Assembly: GCA_030340625.1 (NCBI GenBank)
Contig: JAOPHQ010005450.1
Span: 25,001-89,000 of the forward strand
From: Merluccius polli
Taxonomy: Eukaryota > Chordata > Actinopteri > Gadiformes > Merlucciidae
Direction: 5' to 3'
Length of the DNA: 64,000 bases
Below are positions 49,100 to 60,196 of the stretch, piece after piece (within the stretch, counting starts at the first letter, position 1; each line of letters begins with the position of its first letter). A program made the position numbers and the translations under genes. The notes beneath the pieces are model-generated. The model did not search any database, was not told where the DNA came from, and saw only the letters and a program-made list of their open reading frames with translations.

Positions 49100-49199
49100 T
49101 ATTCAAAAGGGGGGGTCTTTGATGGGGCAAATGGAATGGAAATGTATGTTGACATAAGTGTAGTCAACAGATATATCTCAAAGTCAAAATATGTAACAT

Positions 49200-49860
49200 A
49201 ACATAATAGGTCACATACCTAGTTACATGAGATGATGCTTTGCACTGCAAGGCATAAGCTAAATCTCCACAGGCAGGGGTGTAGTTACTCAGGGCAAGTC
49301 ACAGGCAGTTATCCAGCTGCTCATTTGTCAAGGTGCTCCTGTATTTGGATTTTATTATTTTCATGTCCAAGCAGGCTGACTCGCAGGGTGGAGCCAAAGA
49401 ATGCAGTCAGAGTGCCATCTGTGCTTATTGAGACAAGCTTAAAGATGGGCAGATTGGACTCTGCGATTTATTCTTTGAAACCTTCCCCACACACTTTTCT
49501 CTTCATGGGAATCATTTAAGTAGCTCATTTTTTGTTGACATATCTTCAAACACTGTATGAATGAAAATGCATAGCTGTGATGTGTCAATTACATCTGTTG
49601 ATTCATCGAACTGTAGTGAAAAAAAAGATGTCTTTAGTTGCAGCGGTGATTTCTTGCTTGTTTTTCATAATTAAAAAGTGAATCCGCTGCACCCAAGAAA
49701 GCCCCTTTCACTAATCTTCATCTTCATCTTCATTTGGCTTTTTGTGCTTTGCGAGTAAATGGCTCACCTTGAAGGATTCAATGGTGACTGCATTTGGTGG
49801 CAGCATGTTGAATACTTAGTTTGGGTGTGTGTTGTAGTTTTTATGGATAGTTTTGAAATG
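49200..49860 (-). pseudogene. hAT-family transposase relic
   Basis: The minus strand encodes ESFKVSHLLAKHKKPNEDED (about 49740-49800), KNKQEITAATKDIFFSLQ (49610-49665), FDESTDVIDTSQLCIFIHTV and MSTKNELLK, then KLVSISTDGTLTAFFGS and a long degraded tail. The DESTDV box followed by a Q-L-x-x-F-I stretch, and ISTDG downstream, are typical of the transposase-derived GTF2I-repeat/ZBED-like hAT proteins abundant in fish. Several stops and frameshifts. Confidence 0.7.
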
Positions 49861-50239
49861 TCTCTCATTTAATTGGGAAATCGGCTCGGCATGACGTGAA
49901 GATCTACCAGTCCATCGCGGTCAACCTTTTGGGCAACCTTGGGCTGTGTTCGGAACCTCATACTAACGTACCGTCTGTAGTACATACTGCCTACTAAATG
50001 AACGATTAAGTATGCCATTACCAGCAGACCGTTCACACTGAAGTATACAGCCAAGTATCCCAGAATGCATTTTGCACCAACCGGCAGCGAGAGCGGAGAT
50101 TTTGAAATTTGTTTATATGTGACTTTAACATTTTTTCGGTAACCCTGTAGATTTCCAGTGTGTGTTGTTCCTATTTGGAAATTGCCTCCAACGTTTGCGG
50201 AGATGTAAGTTATCGTCTGAATGTGATGTCAGCCCTGGG

Positions 50240-50679
50240 CCCTGTTCCGATATCCATACTTCCCGTACTTACTATACCTAGTTTGAGAAAGTAGGGTGTT
50301 CCGATTATGATCGCGGCGAAAAGAAGTGTACTTGAAAGGACCCGTATGTGCCCTCAAAACGGCCAAAACGCTGAGTGTGCAATGGTGTACACTTTTCGTA
50401 CTCTACGGCAGCCATCTTAGCTACGTAGCGGAAGAGGCGGAGCCAGGCTGAGATTATAGCTAGACGTCAACACTGTCTGTGGACGTAATCAGAGAATGTC
50501 TAATGAATTCACGTGTTTGGCGGGTGACGCGGCCGCGCAGCTGATGTAATTTCCGTTAAGTGCACCACAGAGTATTGCATTTGGAACAGCACTAACATCT
50601 GAAGATCTGCGCACCTATTCAGTGCGGATAGTGTACTATGTGTAAGTGTACTCATGGAAGTATGGATATCGGAACAGGC
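50240..50679. mobile_element. 440-bp MITE
   Basis: The ends ctgttccgatatccatactt and aagtatggatatcggaacag are perfect inverted repeats over 22 bp. No ORF. It directly abuts the next MITE. Confidence 0.8.
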
Positions 50680-50685
50680 CGCAGG

Positions 50686-51166
50686 TCTATACCATAGACA
50701 TATATACGTAGACGCCTCATGACATGCTGGAACGTAATCCAGCATCGCCGCCATATTGGTTGGGTCTCCTCACTCTAGTCTAGCATAGGAGTCAACGGGA
50801 GAGCAAGCTATGCCAGTATTTTGTGCAGTTTACGGCGCAGTATTGACACCAGATCGCGTGGGATTACCTTTCACAAGTAAGATTGAACAATAATTCTTTT
50901 TTTTATTTTTATTTTTTTTTATTAATTAGTCCTGTATCATAACTAAATCTCTGCCGTTTGTAACAAACCAAACCGCGTGAAAATCCGGTAAAGATTCGGG
51001 GAGTTATGCTTATTATTGTAGTTGGGGATACACCTTCCTCAGTAGAAATAAATGCACTGGGGGCGCACTGGGGACCCATCCAAGATGGCGGCCGCGCTGA
51101 TACGTCAGCTCCAACAGGCAGCGTCAGTCTATGAGGCGTCTACGTATATTATGTCTATGGTCTATA
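50686..51166. mobile_element. 480-bp MITE
   Basis: The ends tataccatagacatatatacg...gacgcctca and tgaggcgtctacgtatatta...tatggtctata are inverted repeats of about 35 bp. The interior contains ccaagatggcggccgcgctg. Confidence 0.8.
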
Positions 51167-52096
51167 CTAGATTTCTTACTCTGTGGTTGTTCTTTAAAGT
51201 GGCAATCTCGAAGATTTCCTTTTTGTTCCCTTTGGTGACACCTATGGCGATAAGTGGTAATTACAGGTGTGTCGCCACCGACACCCAGTTCTTAACATTG
51301 ATAATACTGCAAATGCAAGAGCTTTCATCAGTGGGCCATAGGCTCAATCACCATTGTGTTACCTCATACTGTGATAGATAGTGACTTAACAGACATTTAT
51401 TTACATGATAATCTACTTTAATAACCATGTTGCTACATTTAATTGTTAAAAAAATATTATCCCCGTATATCAACCAACTCATAAACTAGCTAGCTAATTC
51501 CCAATTTATCCTCTCATATCAGGCAACATATTTAGGAAAGCCAATATGGGCAGAGGACCCAATATGCTTTAATATCGAGAAGAGATTTACACTAATCTTT
51601 AAGACGTCAGGGAAAGTCAGTGAAATATCTGCTTCTGATAAAATTAAATAATTGGGCAACAGTATTGTAATAGACATTTTACGCAATGGTGTAAGAGGCG
51701 GGAACCCTAATTTCCTGTCTTCCCGCAGGTGAAAACAGTTGGGCCACAGGCAGCTAACAAGCGCAGAGAGAAGGAGGGGGAGAGGCAGGCAGCTGCTATT
51801 CATAGTCAGGCTGATAACAAGAGGCTAACCACAGGGAGAATAGTGTGAGAATGGGCTGTTTCCAGAAGGAGCAGAGAGACAGCCATAGAGAGGGAGAGAG
51901 ACATAGAAGGAAAGAGAGAGAGTGAAAGAGTGAGTGTGCATGTGGGTGTGAGAAAGAGAGACAGAGAGAGAGAGAGAGAGAGTGATAGAGAGACACAGAC
52001 AGACAGACAGACACACAGACAGACAGATAGACGGACATAGACACACAGAAGAGTGACATTTTTAATATATGCATACTGGGGGGTGTTAAATATGTA

Positions 52097-52149
52097 GATT
52101 GACACACTTCAGATTGACACACTTCAGATTGACACACTTCAAACAATCC

Positions 52150-52228
<79 letters not shown>

Positions 52229-52246
52229 TGTGTGTGTCTGTGTGTT
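52097..52246. repeat. 15-bp triplicate and (TG)n
   Basis: agattgacacacttc occurs three times in a row (52097-52141), followed by about 92 bp of TG at 52154-52245. Confidence 0.95.
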
Positions 52247-53506
52247 CCAGTGTTCCAGTGATTATGTGTAAGTTTGTTTGTGCACATCTATTAGAAACCT
52301 AGAGAAACCTGGAGACTGAGAACAAAGGAAACAACAATGTTTAATGCGGTCTTCTGTGCACGTGTAACATTGACACCCCAGTGTGAACATCTTGATGCGT
52401 TATGCATCAAGTCCAATAGGAAGCCACCATCTCACCACTATCAATATGACATTCCAGCACATCGGAAACAACATTGCACAGTTGATTTCTCACACTTGTT
52501 TGGTTTATTAAAATAAAACAACAAACAACCGTAAAGTATACAAATGCATTTGCGATGCCAGTTTTCTTATGTAGATGCGGTGTTTAAATGCAGATTGCAA
52601 TTAGGGTTCTCTTGTATCAAGCTAAGAGGAATGCCACTTGGCAACCAGGTAACTATTGTTATAGATATATTGTTGTTGCTGTCAACTCAGTGTGAGATCA
52701 GCTACAGAAGGTTTTATGTTACTATTCTGAGGACAGCACCAATAAGTCAGGAGTCAATGAGTGCTGAGGAATAAAGCAACGGAGAGAAGTGTGACAGATA
52801 TGTGTTAATATCTGAAGCTCGGTAAGGACTGTGGATGAAATCAAGTGGCCCTTTTCATTATTAGAGCAAGTGTGCCAACAGTGCTTTAATTAGCACTACA
52901 ACACTGCCCTGACCCCAAAACCTGAAAATGAAGTCCAGTAAAATAGCTCTCTTTGCTTAGATACAGCCAAACATAACAGTGATTAAGGTGGAAACAGAGT
53001 GCTGACCGAGGTCGACAACAACAGGCATAATTACTGAAGTTCCCAACAGGAAGAATTCAAGTTTGAAGAATAAAAGTTAACCATGAAATTCCACTCAGAG
53101 CATATCTTACTTCATATTGCAGGATGTCACAAATGTCAAACATTAAAATAGGGACAAAACATTGCTGGAATGTTATTTCTTCAAGATTGGATCATGTATT
53201 AGGGAGAAGACAAGTGTGTTAGTATGAAAGGGAGAGGAAATATTCAGCATAATACAACATTCAGTAGTCGAGAAAGTAACGTTGAATAGATTTGGATGTC
53301 AAATAATTAATAAAGTATAATGAACACATTGCGGCATACTTTGTTCAATAGGTGAATAATATGACTTTGGAACTGGGCTAACAAGATGAAAAAGCAATTC
53401 ATTAATTTTAGGGAGTCGTTAAAATTCATTACTTCTCTCTCTGAAAGAAAAAAAAAGAACCACTTGACTCAAAAATGGTCATGAGGAATTCATGGCCAAT
53501 TCCTTA

Positions 53507-53827
53507 TAGGGCTTGTACATCGCGACGTCACATCGCAGTGACCTCCATTTTGGAAGCATATAGGAGCATTGGAATGTTAGCTGTTGTGTAAGTAGTAATG
53601 GTGTTGTGGCCATTTATTAATCATGAAATGATTCGTCATGATGGGGAGACATTGTTGTATTTGAAACTGCCACAGTGTTTCTCATGCGAGACGTGGCAAA
53701 ACAACGTTTTCATTAGCCAGGGTTACGGTATACTTACGTTGATTTAGGATTTTACAGGACTACAACTCTCTTGAGTCCTCTCAATATGGTGGAGTGTCCC
53801 ATGATGCATTCTGATGTACAAGCCCTA
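53507..53827. mobile_element. 320-bp MITE
   Basis: The ends agggcttgtacat and atgtacaagccct are inverted, with AT-type flanks. The interior has gacctccattttggaag near the left end and caatatggtggagtgtccca near the right end. Confidence 0.7.
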
Positions 53828-54091
53828 TTCACTCCAATCATCCATTTTGTTTCCCAAAGCAATGAGAAAGATTAAGTATACAAGTTAGAATGATGTATGA
53901 AAGAAGGACCTTGGGTTTTGGTGCAGTCTTTCTTCCAGCAGATCAGGTAATTAACAACCATGATGGAAACATTGAGTGGTGTGGGTTTGTAGCCTCAGAA
54001 ACCACTGGAATACGTTTAGTGTTAAAGTAGTTTTTTTAGTTACCAAGGACTAAGTCAGCCATAACAGTCACTTAAACATGAATGGCTAAAG

Positions 54092-54789
54092 ATTGATCTA
54101 AATCAATCTAGATCTAAATCAATCTAGATCAAAATCCATCTACATCTAAATCAATCTAGATCTAAATCAATCTAGATCAAAATCCATCTACATCTAAATC
54201 AATCTAGATCTAAATCAATCTAGATCTAAATCAATCTAGATCTAAATCAATTTACATCTAAACCAATCTAGATCAAAATTAATCTACATCTAAATCAATC
54301 TAGATCAAAATCCATCTACATCTAAATCAATCTAGATCTAAATCAATCTAGATCTAAATCAATTTACATCTAAATCAATCTAGATCAAAATCAATCTACA
54401 TCTAAATCAATCTAGATCAAAATCAATCTACATCTAAATCAATCTAGATCTAAATCAATCTAGATCTAAATCAATTTACATCTAAATCAATTTACATCTA
54501 AATCAATCTACATCTAAATCAATCTACATCTAAATCAATCTACATCTAAATCAATCTACATCTAAATCAATCTAGATCTAAATCAATCTAGATCTAAATC
54601 AATTTACATCTAAATCATCTACATCTAAATCAATCTACATCTAAATCAATCTACATCTAAATCAATCTAGATCTAAATCAATCTAGATCTAAATCAATTT
54701 ACATCTAAATCATCTACATCTAAATCAATCTACATCTAAATCAATCTACATCTAAATCAAACTACATCTAAATCTCAATCTAGATTAAA
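54092..54789. repeat. 16-bp minisatellite, about 43 copies
   Basis: The unit is ctagatctaaatcaat or ctacatctaaatcaat, with a rarer ctagatcaaaat(c/t)aat form. Some units carry the palindrome AGATCT. A single scrap of the unit occurs at 55284-55312 (catctaaatcaatgatctag). Confidence 0.97.
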
Positions 54790-55363
54790 ATCAAAACAGA
54801 AGACGGCCACAAAAAGCCAATGAGGAAAGGACTCAGAATTGAAAAACAGCGTTGATGGTTATAGGCCGAGGCTATCATTTCAAGATGGCGGCATGGATGA
54901 CTAGGCTATATGTAAAAACATATAACATATTTGCATCCAAACACAGCATTGTTAAATACAGCCATACAGCAGAACCTGCCTACTCATAAATAGGTAAATA
55001 GGTCAAATAAATATTCCCTAAGCTTTGGATTGTGTGAATCAAGAAAGGTTAAGTTCGACGGTTGTGCTCTGCTCTGAGCTGAGAAGCAGGAAAGCCAACC
55101 CAGTTGGACTGGGAATTTCAGCATGATAAAATAATAGTTGAACGCTCTACTGGTGCTGTAGGTTTCAGGTGTGGATGATGCTCTCTGCTCTCTTGCTGCT
55201 CTGGGGGTATTCTAGGGGAAGTTTGTTTGCAGTGCAGTAAAGAATGCAGATTAAGCTAAATATTATCAATGATTATATTTTTTATTCATCTAAATCAATG
55301 ATCTAGATGAATAAAAGGTCATTGTGGAACCAGCCTATGTTCTATAATGTGTGTGTGTGTGTG

Positions 55364-55424
55364 TGTGTGTGTGGTGGATAATGGGATAATGGGATACCCT
55401 ATACAAACGATTCATTTCAATTAA

Positions 55425-55429
<5 letters not shown>
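55364..55429 (+). repeat. 5' copy of the 66-bp LINE target-site duplication
   Basis: The segment runs from tgtgtgtgtggtggataatg to caattaaacctg and is identical to 58983-59048 (offset 3619). The left edge is ambiguous because it lies inside (TG)n. Confidence 0.92.

Positions 55430-55478
<49 letters not shown>
55428..55478 (+). repeat. (TG)n tract at the LINE 5' junction
   Basis: About 50 bp of uninterrupted TG between the 5' target duplication and the LINE leader. The deduced empty site does not contain it at this position, so it arrived with the element or was made during integration. Confidence 0.9.
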
Positions 55479-55480
<2 letters not shown>

Positions 55481-58400
55481 ATGCGTTGGCAATGGCGAAC
55501 GCCGGGCCGCCGCAAACACTAACAACATCTCGCCCGTCGTAACTGCCGCCGAAAACGCAGAAAAAAGATGCCTAATATGCAGCCAAGACTACTCCTCATA
55601 ATGTGCTTGGTAACAACTATGAAGGTGACCCTAAAAGAAGCCCGCAAATCTGGCAAAATATACATACAACAATTCCGTACCCACGACCCGGCGTCTCACC
55701 TGGTGGAAGGAGTAGGAATTAACCCAGGAGAGTTCGGTAACTACATCCAGCGTCTTTCTGATAATGAATGGATGCAGTTTGAAGCAAGAGAAAGAGCTTT
55801 CCGAAAAACCCTGGACACGAAGATGATGGACGACAAACAGAGGATAACATTCACAGGAACAGACCCGACACCGTGGAATAAACTCCTGGCGATCTTAAAT
55901 GGAATATACCATAAAAACGGAACGTTCTCTGCGCATCATCGAGACGGCAGACCTTACGGAATGCCTCTTCTCAAATACACAGTGAGGATTTTAAACAAAC
56001 TACCGAACACTGACAAGCCCCCAGCAGACAGGACATCGGAGGCCCTGACAGACTGGATAGAGAAACAGCTGTGTTTTGCGCGCCAGGTCATTCAACCAGC
56101 GCTCAACAGAACAGCGAGGGCGCAGCAAAGGCTCCCCAGAAAGGTAAGCCGCAATGAGATTGCCTACCTCTGGAATAACAATAGACTAAAGACTAAAGCT
56201 ATTAGAATCATCCTCAATAACAGTACCTTCCCAGAACCCCCACCAAGTACGAATGATATAGAGCGAGTGTATAACTATTATTGCGATAAAAACCACGCAG
56301 ATGCTACCTGCGCCCGCCTCGCCACGCCCCCCTGGCTAGATGCGCTAGAGTTATATCCCCCTACCGATACACCGAATACCTCGCTGTTTACATCTCAGGA
56401 GGTTTTAAGGGTGATCGAAAGCCTACCAAACAACAAGGCAAGTGGATCTGATGGCATTACCTATGAAACATTTAAATCTACAAAACAATGGACATGTATC
56501 GCACTAACGCAAATATTCAACGTTTGTCTGATAAACGAAAAAACACCAAATTCGTGGAAAGGAGCCCTTATTAACCGAATTCCGAAAAAAGACAATATAC
56601 CTGATGACCCAACAACATGGAGAGACATCTCTCTACTCCCTACCATCTACAAAGTTTTTATGAAGTGCATTCTGAATCGCATCCTGCCATGGCTCTGCGA
56701 AATGAACATTTTGTCGGAGAAGCAAAAAGCCTACATTAACCGCCAAGGCATGAACGAGCACGTTTTTTGCCTGAAAACAGCAATTGATGATTTTAAACAT
56801 GAATCCACAAAGTTCTATACAGTCTTCCTAGATTTTCGTGATGCATTCGGCTCACTGCCGCATAGCGTTATGATTAAGGCCTTGGCCGAAATAAACATAC
56901 CCGAACCTTATATCAATATCATTAAGGACATCTACAGCAATTCCTTTTTCCAGGTGATCTGTGGAGACCAACTGACCAGCCCAATCCAACTAAGAACTGG
57001 CATTAAGACAGGCTGCCCATGGAGCGCAGTCAACTTTGTTCTAGCCCTCAACCAGTGGCTCAAGTGGCTGTGCCTCTGCTCACCCCCACACATCAGATCA
57101 CCAAACCCTGTCCAGGCCTACGCAGATGATGTCCAGGTGTCATCTAGAGATGAGAAAGTGATCAAGACCATGCTCTCTCACACTGACGAATTCCTGCAGT
57201 GGTCCGGACTCGAGGTGAAAAACATCAAGTGTGCTGTGTTTTATGAGAGGCGCAGTGGAGGTAACAGGTGGTATAAAGCCAAAAAGGACGAGCCACCCTA
57301 CTTCTCCATCATGGGGAATGAGATCAAAGTATATGCGCGCCACGAAACCTATTGCTACCTTGGTCACCGATTTAACATCGCGGGTGAATGGGAAGAGCAA
57401 ATTCACGAACTGAGAAGTGAATACTGCTCAAGGTTGGAGATGGTAGATTTATCCCCCCTCCCTGTCGCAATGAAATTACAGGCCATAAGAGAGATAGCGC
57501 TTTCCAAAATACAGCATCTCTTTGCAAACATACATATCCCTAAATGCATCTTGACTGAGCTGAATAATAAGACCGTAGGCCTGGTAAGACGCTGGATGGG
57601 ACTAAACACACACTCGACAAGAGACGTCCTATTTCACAGGGCCAGAGAGGGAGGGCTGGGTGTCCCTCACATAGAGTGGGTATATGTCGCCGCCAGAATA
57701 AACAACCTGTTAAGGATGCTAAATAATGATGACTCAGCCGTGCGTGAGCTTGCCCGAGCCTCACTTCTGTTACACCTGAGGAAACGCAAGGTCCCCCCAT
57801 CTACATCAGAGGATGCCAGCTTCCTCGGGTTCAGGAGAAAACCCAATGGAAAATTGGATACCAACACACCAGGCTTTGGCGTGCGCTCGGACTGGCTGGA
57901 CTTGAACGACCTGTGCAACCGCGCAACTATACAACTGCGCTGGAGGAACACATCGGGGCAGTCAGTGGAAGCCAACAACAACATCATCACGGACCCAACC
58001 ATCATGGCAGAGGCAACCATCACAACTGGCGACGACACACATCTTCTTGACACTCAAAACACCAGAAGGACAATTATCAACCACTTCCATTCGCACATGA
58101 TTCAGCACTGGACAGGTCTACGCCTACAAGGACAACTGGCCTGCCTGCCCTTTGCGGACCATAGCGTATCACACACAGCTCTGAAAAACACAGCTCTACA
58201 AGAAGATATCCACAGATTCGTAATAAAAGCCCGTCTTCAAGTATTACCATCAAAGTCCAACCTAGCAACATGGTTTCCATCCGCACATGAGCCGTTTTGT
58301 CTGCAACATCACAGTCAACAACGTGAGACGATCGCGCACATCCTTAATGGCTGTGCTGCCTATAAAGGACTGTACATCGCGCGCCACGACCGTATCGTCT

Positions 58401-58982
58401 CACTGTTGGAGAAGGAGCTCCGCCACAATGCCAACCTTACTACAATCCACCACAACGAAAAGATCAAGACAGACTGGTTCTTCCCCCCACACGAACAGCG
58501 TGCTACACTGGAAACCGCCATAAGTAACTTACCAAATACACCCGACATAGTTGTAATTAATGAACACACCAAAGACGTTACAATAATAGAAATTGGTTGC
58601 TCTTTCGATGCTTACATGGACATTTGCTATGCTTCAAAACTGCTGAAATATCAACCATGGTACAATGTTTTCAGTAATTCTGGCTATTCCTGTAAAATCA
58701 TTGCCCTCATTTTCGGTAGTTTAGGTCATGTGCACAAGATGTGTGTGAGAGGCCTGCAGATCTGTGGACTACATAAGAACAAGGCCAAAAAACTGGCAAA
58801 ATATTGCTCTGTATCAGCAGTAATTGGTAGCCTCCGCCCTCTACATATGGAGGCGTAGATGTCACCTGTACCCTTAATGTGCATTATGGACTAGGTTGTT
58901 GGCTGCTGTTGTACACCTTTCTATCAAATTTGGATTATGTCACGATATATGCTTATCTTCTAATCCAAATAAAGTGTTAAAA
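55478..58982 (+). mobile_element. RLE-type LINE inserted in a (TG)n microsatellite
   Basis: The element runs from the end of a TG tract (about 55478) to gttaaaa at 58982. It has a short 5' leader of about 90 bp, the 1096-codon ORF, a 124-bp 3' UTR and an AATAAA at 58968-58973 shortly before the junction. The 3' end abuts tgtgtgtgtggtgg directly. It is flanked by a long direct repeat, listed separately. No LTRs or poly(A) tail are seen, in keeping with target-primed reverse transcription by an RLE element. Confidence 0.85.
55568..58858 (+). CDS. Intact RLE-type non-LTR retrotransposon ORF (RT plus restriction-like endonuclease)
   Basis: This 1096-codon ORF is uninterrupted. The reverse transcriptase occupies roughly residues 280-620: GSDGITYETFK near 293, motif A FLDFRDAFGS near 420, GIKTGCPWSAVNF near 478 and the catalytic YADDV near 518. 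The C-terminal part has a Cys/His cluster (CLQHHSQQRETIAHILNGC, about 911-929) followed by a restriction-like endonuclease core: PDIVVINE near 992, IIEIGCSFD near 1006 and K-x2-K downstream. There is no APE endonuclease and no second ORF. The arrangement (one ORF, RT then CCHC-like cluster then RLE) is that of the early-branching R2/R4/Dong/Hero/NeSL group; I cannot place the clade by eye. The usual N-terminal zinc finger is not obvious in this frame. The overlapping +2 frame just upstream reads RCLICSQDYSS before a stop at 55602, so an N-terminal frameshift is possible. A dozen or more RT blocks remain intact, suggesting recent insertion. Confidence 0.93.
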   Translation: MPNMQPRLLLIMCLVTTMKVTLKEARKSGKIYIQQFRTHDPASHLVEGVGINPGEFGNYIQRLSDNEWMQFEARERAFRKTLDTKMMDDKQRITFTGTDPTPWNKLLAILNGIYHKNGTFSAHHRDGRPYGMPLLKYTVRILNKLPNTDKPPADRTSEALTDWIEKQLCFARQVIQPALNRTARAQQRLPRKVSRNEIAYLWNNNRLKTKAIRIILNNSTFPEPPPSTNDIERVYNYYCDKNHADATCARLATPPWLDALELYPPTDTPNTSLFTSQEVLRVIESLPNNKASGSDGITYETFKSTKQWTCIALTQIFNVCLINEKTPNSWKGALINRIPKKDNIPDDPTTWRDISLLPTIYKVFMKCILNRILPWLCEMNILSEKQKAYINRQGMNEHVFCLKTAIDDFKHESTKFYTVFLDFRDAFGSLPHSVMIKALAEINIPEPYINIIKDIYSNSFFQVICGDQLTSPIQLRTGIKTGCPWSAVNFVLALNQWLKWLCLCSPPHIRSPNPVQAYADDVQVSSRDEKVIKTMLSHTDEFLQWSGLEVKNIKCAVFYERRSGGNRWYKAKKDEPPYFSIMGNEIKVYARHETYCYLGHRFNIAGEWEEQIHELRSEYCSRLEMVDLSPLPVAMKLQAIREIALSKIQHLFANIHIPKCILTELNNKTVGLVRRWMGLNTHSTRDVLFHRAREGGLGVPHIEWVYVAARINNLLRMLNNDDSAVRELARASLLLHLRKRKVPPSTSEDASFLGFRRKPNGKLDTNTPGFGVRSDWLDLNDLCNRATIQLRWRNTSGQSVEANNNIITDPTIMAEATITTGDDTHLLDTQNTRRTIINHFHSHMIQHWTGLRLQGQLACLPFADHSVSHTALKNTALQEDIHRFVIKARLQVLPSKSNLATWFPSAHEPFCLQHHSQQRETIAHILNGCAAYKGLYIARHDRIVSLLEKELRHNANLTTIHHNEKIKTDWFFPPHEQRATLETAISNLPNTPDIVVINEHTKDVTIIEIGCSFDAYMDICYASKLLKYQPWYNVFSNSGYSCKIIALIFGSLGHVHKMCVRGLQICGLHKNKAKKLAKYCSVSAVIGSLRPLHMEA

Positions 58983-59048
58983 TGTGTGTGTGGTGGATAA
59001 TGGGATAATGGGATACCCTATACAAACGATTCATTTCAATTAAACCTG
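58983..59048 (+). repeat. 3' copy of the 66-bp LINE target-site duplication
   Basis: Identical to 55364-55429. It is followed by unique sequence (cccacccagcac), whereas the 5' copy is followed by a TG tract. Confidence 0.92.
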
Positions 59049-59972
59049 CCCACCCAGCACATAAGTCTAACTTTCTTATGTCTATATCAGACCTTCGAGA
59101 CTTTACACATTTTTGCTTTATGTATTAGCAACGTCTGTGCATAAAAGTTAACAACTGCCCGGAGCAGTATCCAAGACATTTTTCAGACCAGTTTATTTTT
59201 TAGCATGCTAATTTCAGAGTATCTGCATAATTCTCTTACAGGTATTGTCTACAGCGCAGTGCTGAAAAACATGTTTATTGGGTCATGACTGTAGCCATAA
59301 GATGCTATCCGTTATGTCAGGTTGGAAACAAGCCACCATCTTGGTGCTGGGTGCTTGTGTCTAGCTCAAGTTCTCTGATAAATTTGTTGATAGTAACCAA
59401 ACACTCATGTCCACCCTCGCTATAATAGGTGTAACAGGGCGATACAATTCTCATCTGGCTGAGATTTGTGCAGGCATCCCTTGCCAAAGAATACACCCAA
59501 TTACAGCACGGTGCGCTCGGTGCAACCAATCAGAAGCTGTGATTTCATAACCTGTTTACGGTGTCTGTCCCTGTGGTCCCAACCTGATGTCAGGCTGCTC
59601 TTTCAGCCTGCAGCCTTAAGGTGTGATGGCTGCTCAGTCTGTGAGACCAACCCACACCCAAAAACCAACACTTGAAGTCTTACTGAATCAATGTTTCGCC
59701 ACCCACACACACACCCTCTCCCAGTGCCTAAGGCTAGTCACCAATTAAAATTACTTGTTAAAGCAGACCCTTTGAAGCCAGTCCTAGACAAGAGCCTGGC
59801 GATGCATGAAATCTGATTGGTCAACCGAGAGAAATAAAGAGAGACGGAGAGATAGACAGAGCTAGAGCGAGATGGTGAGAGATGGATAGAGATAAAGAGA
59901 GATGGAGAGTGAAAGAGGAGGAACAGTAGATACACTGAAAGAGGAGAGCAGGAGACATTGAGCATGAGAGAG

Positions 59973-59975
<3 letters not shown>

Positions 59976-60019
<44 letters not shown>

Positions 60020-60100
60020 CTGACTAAAAGAGAGACTGGGAGAGACAGCAAAAGAGATGGAAAGAGTGAGGACAATAGATGCACTTAGATTTGGAGGGAC

Positions 60101-60194
<94 letters not shown>

Positions 60195-60196
60195 AA
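59976..60196. repeat. Two (GA)n tracts
   Basis: GA at 59976-60017 and about 94 bp at 60103-60196. Confidence 0.96.
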
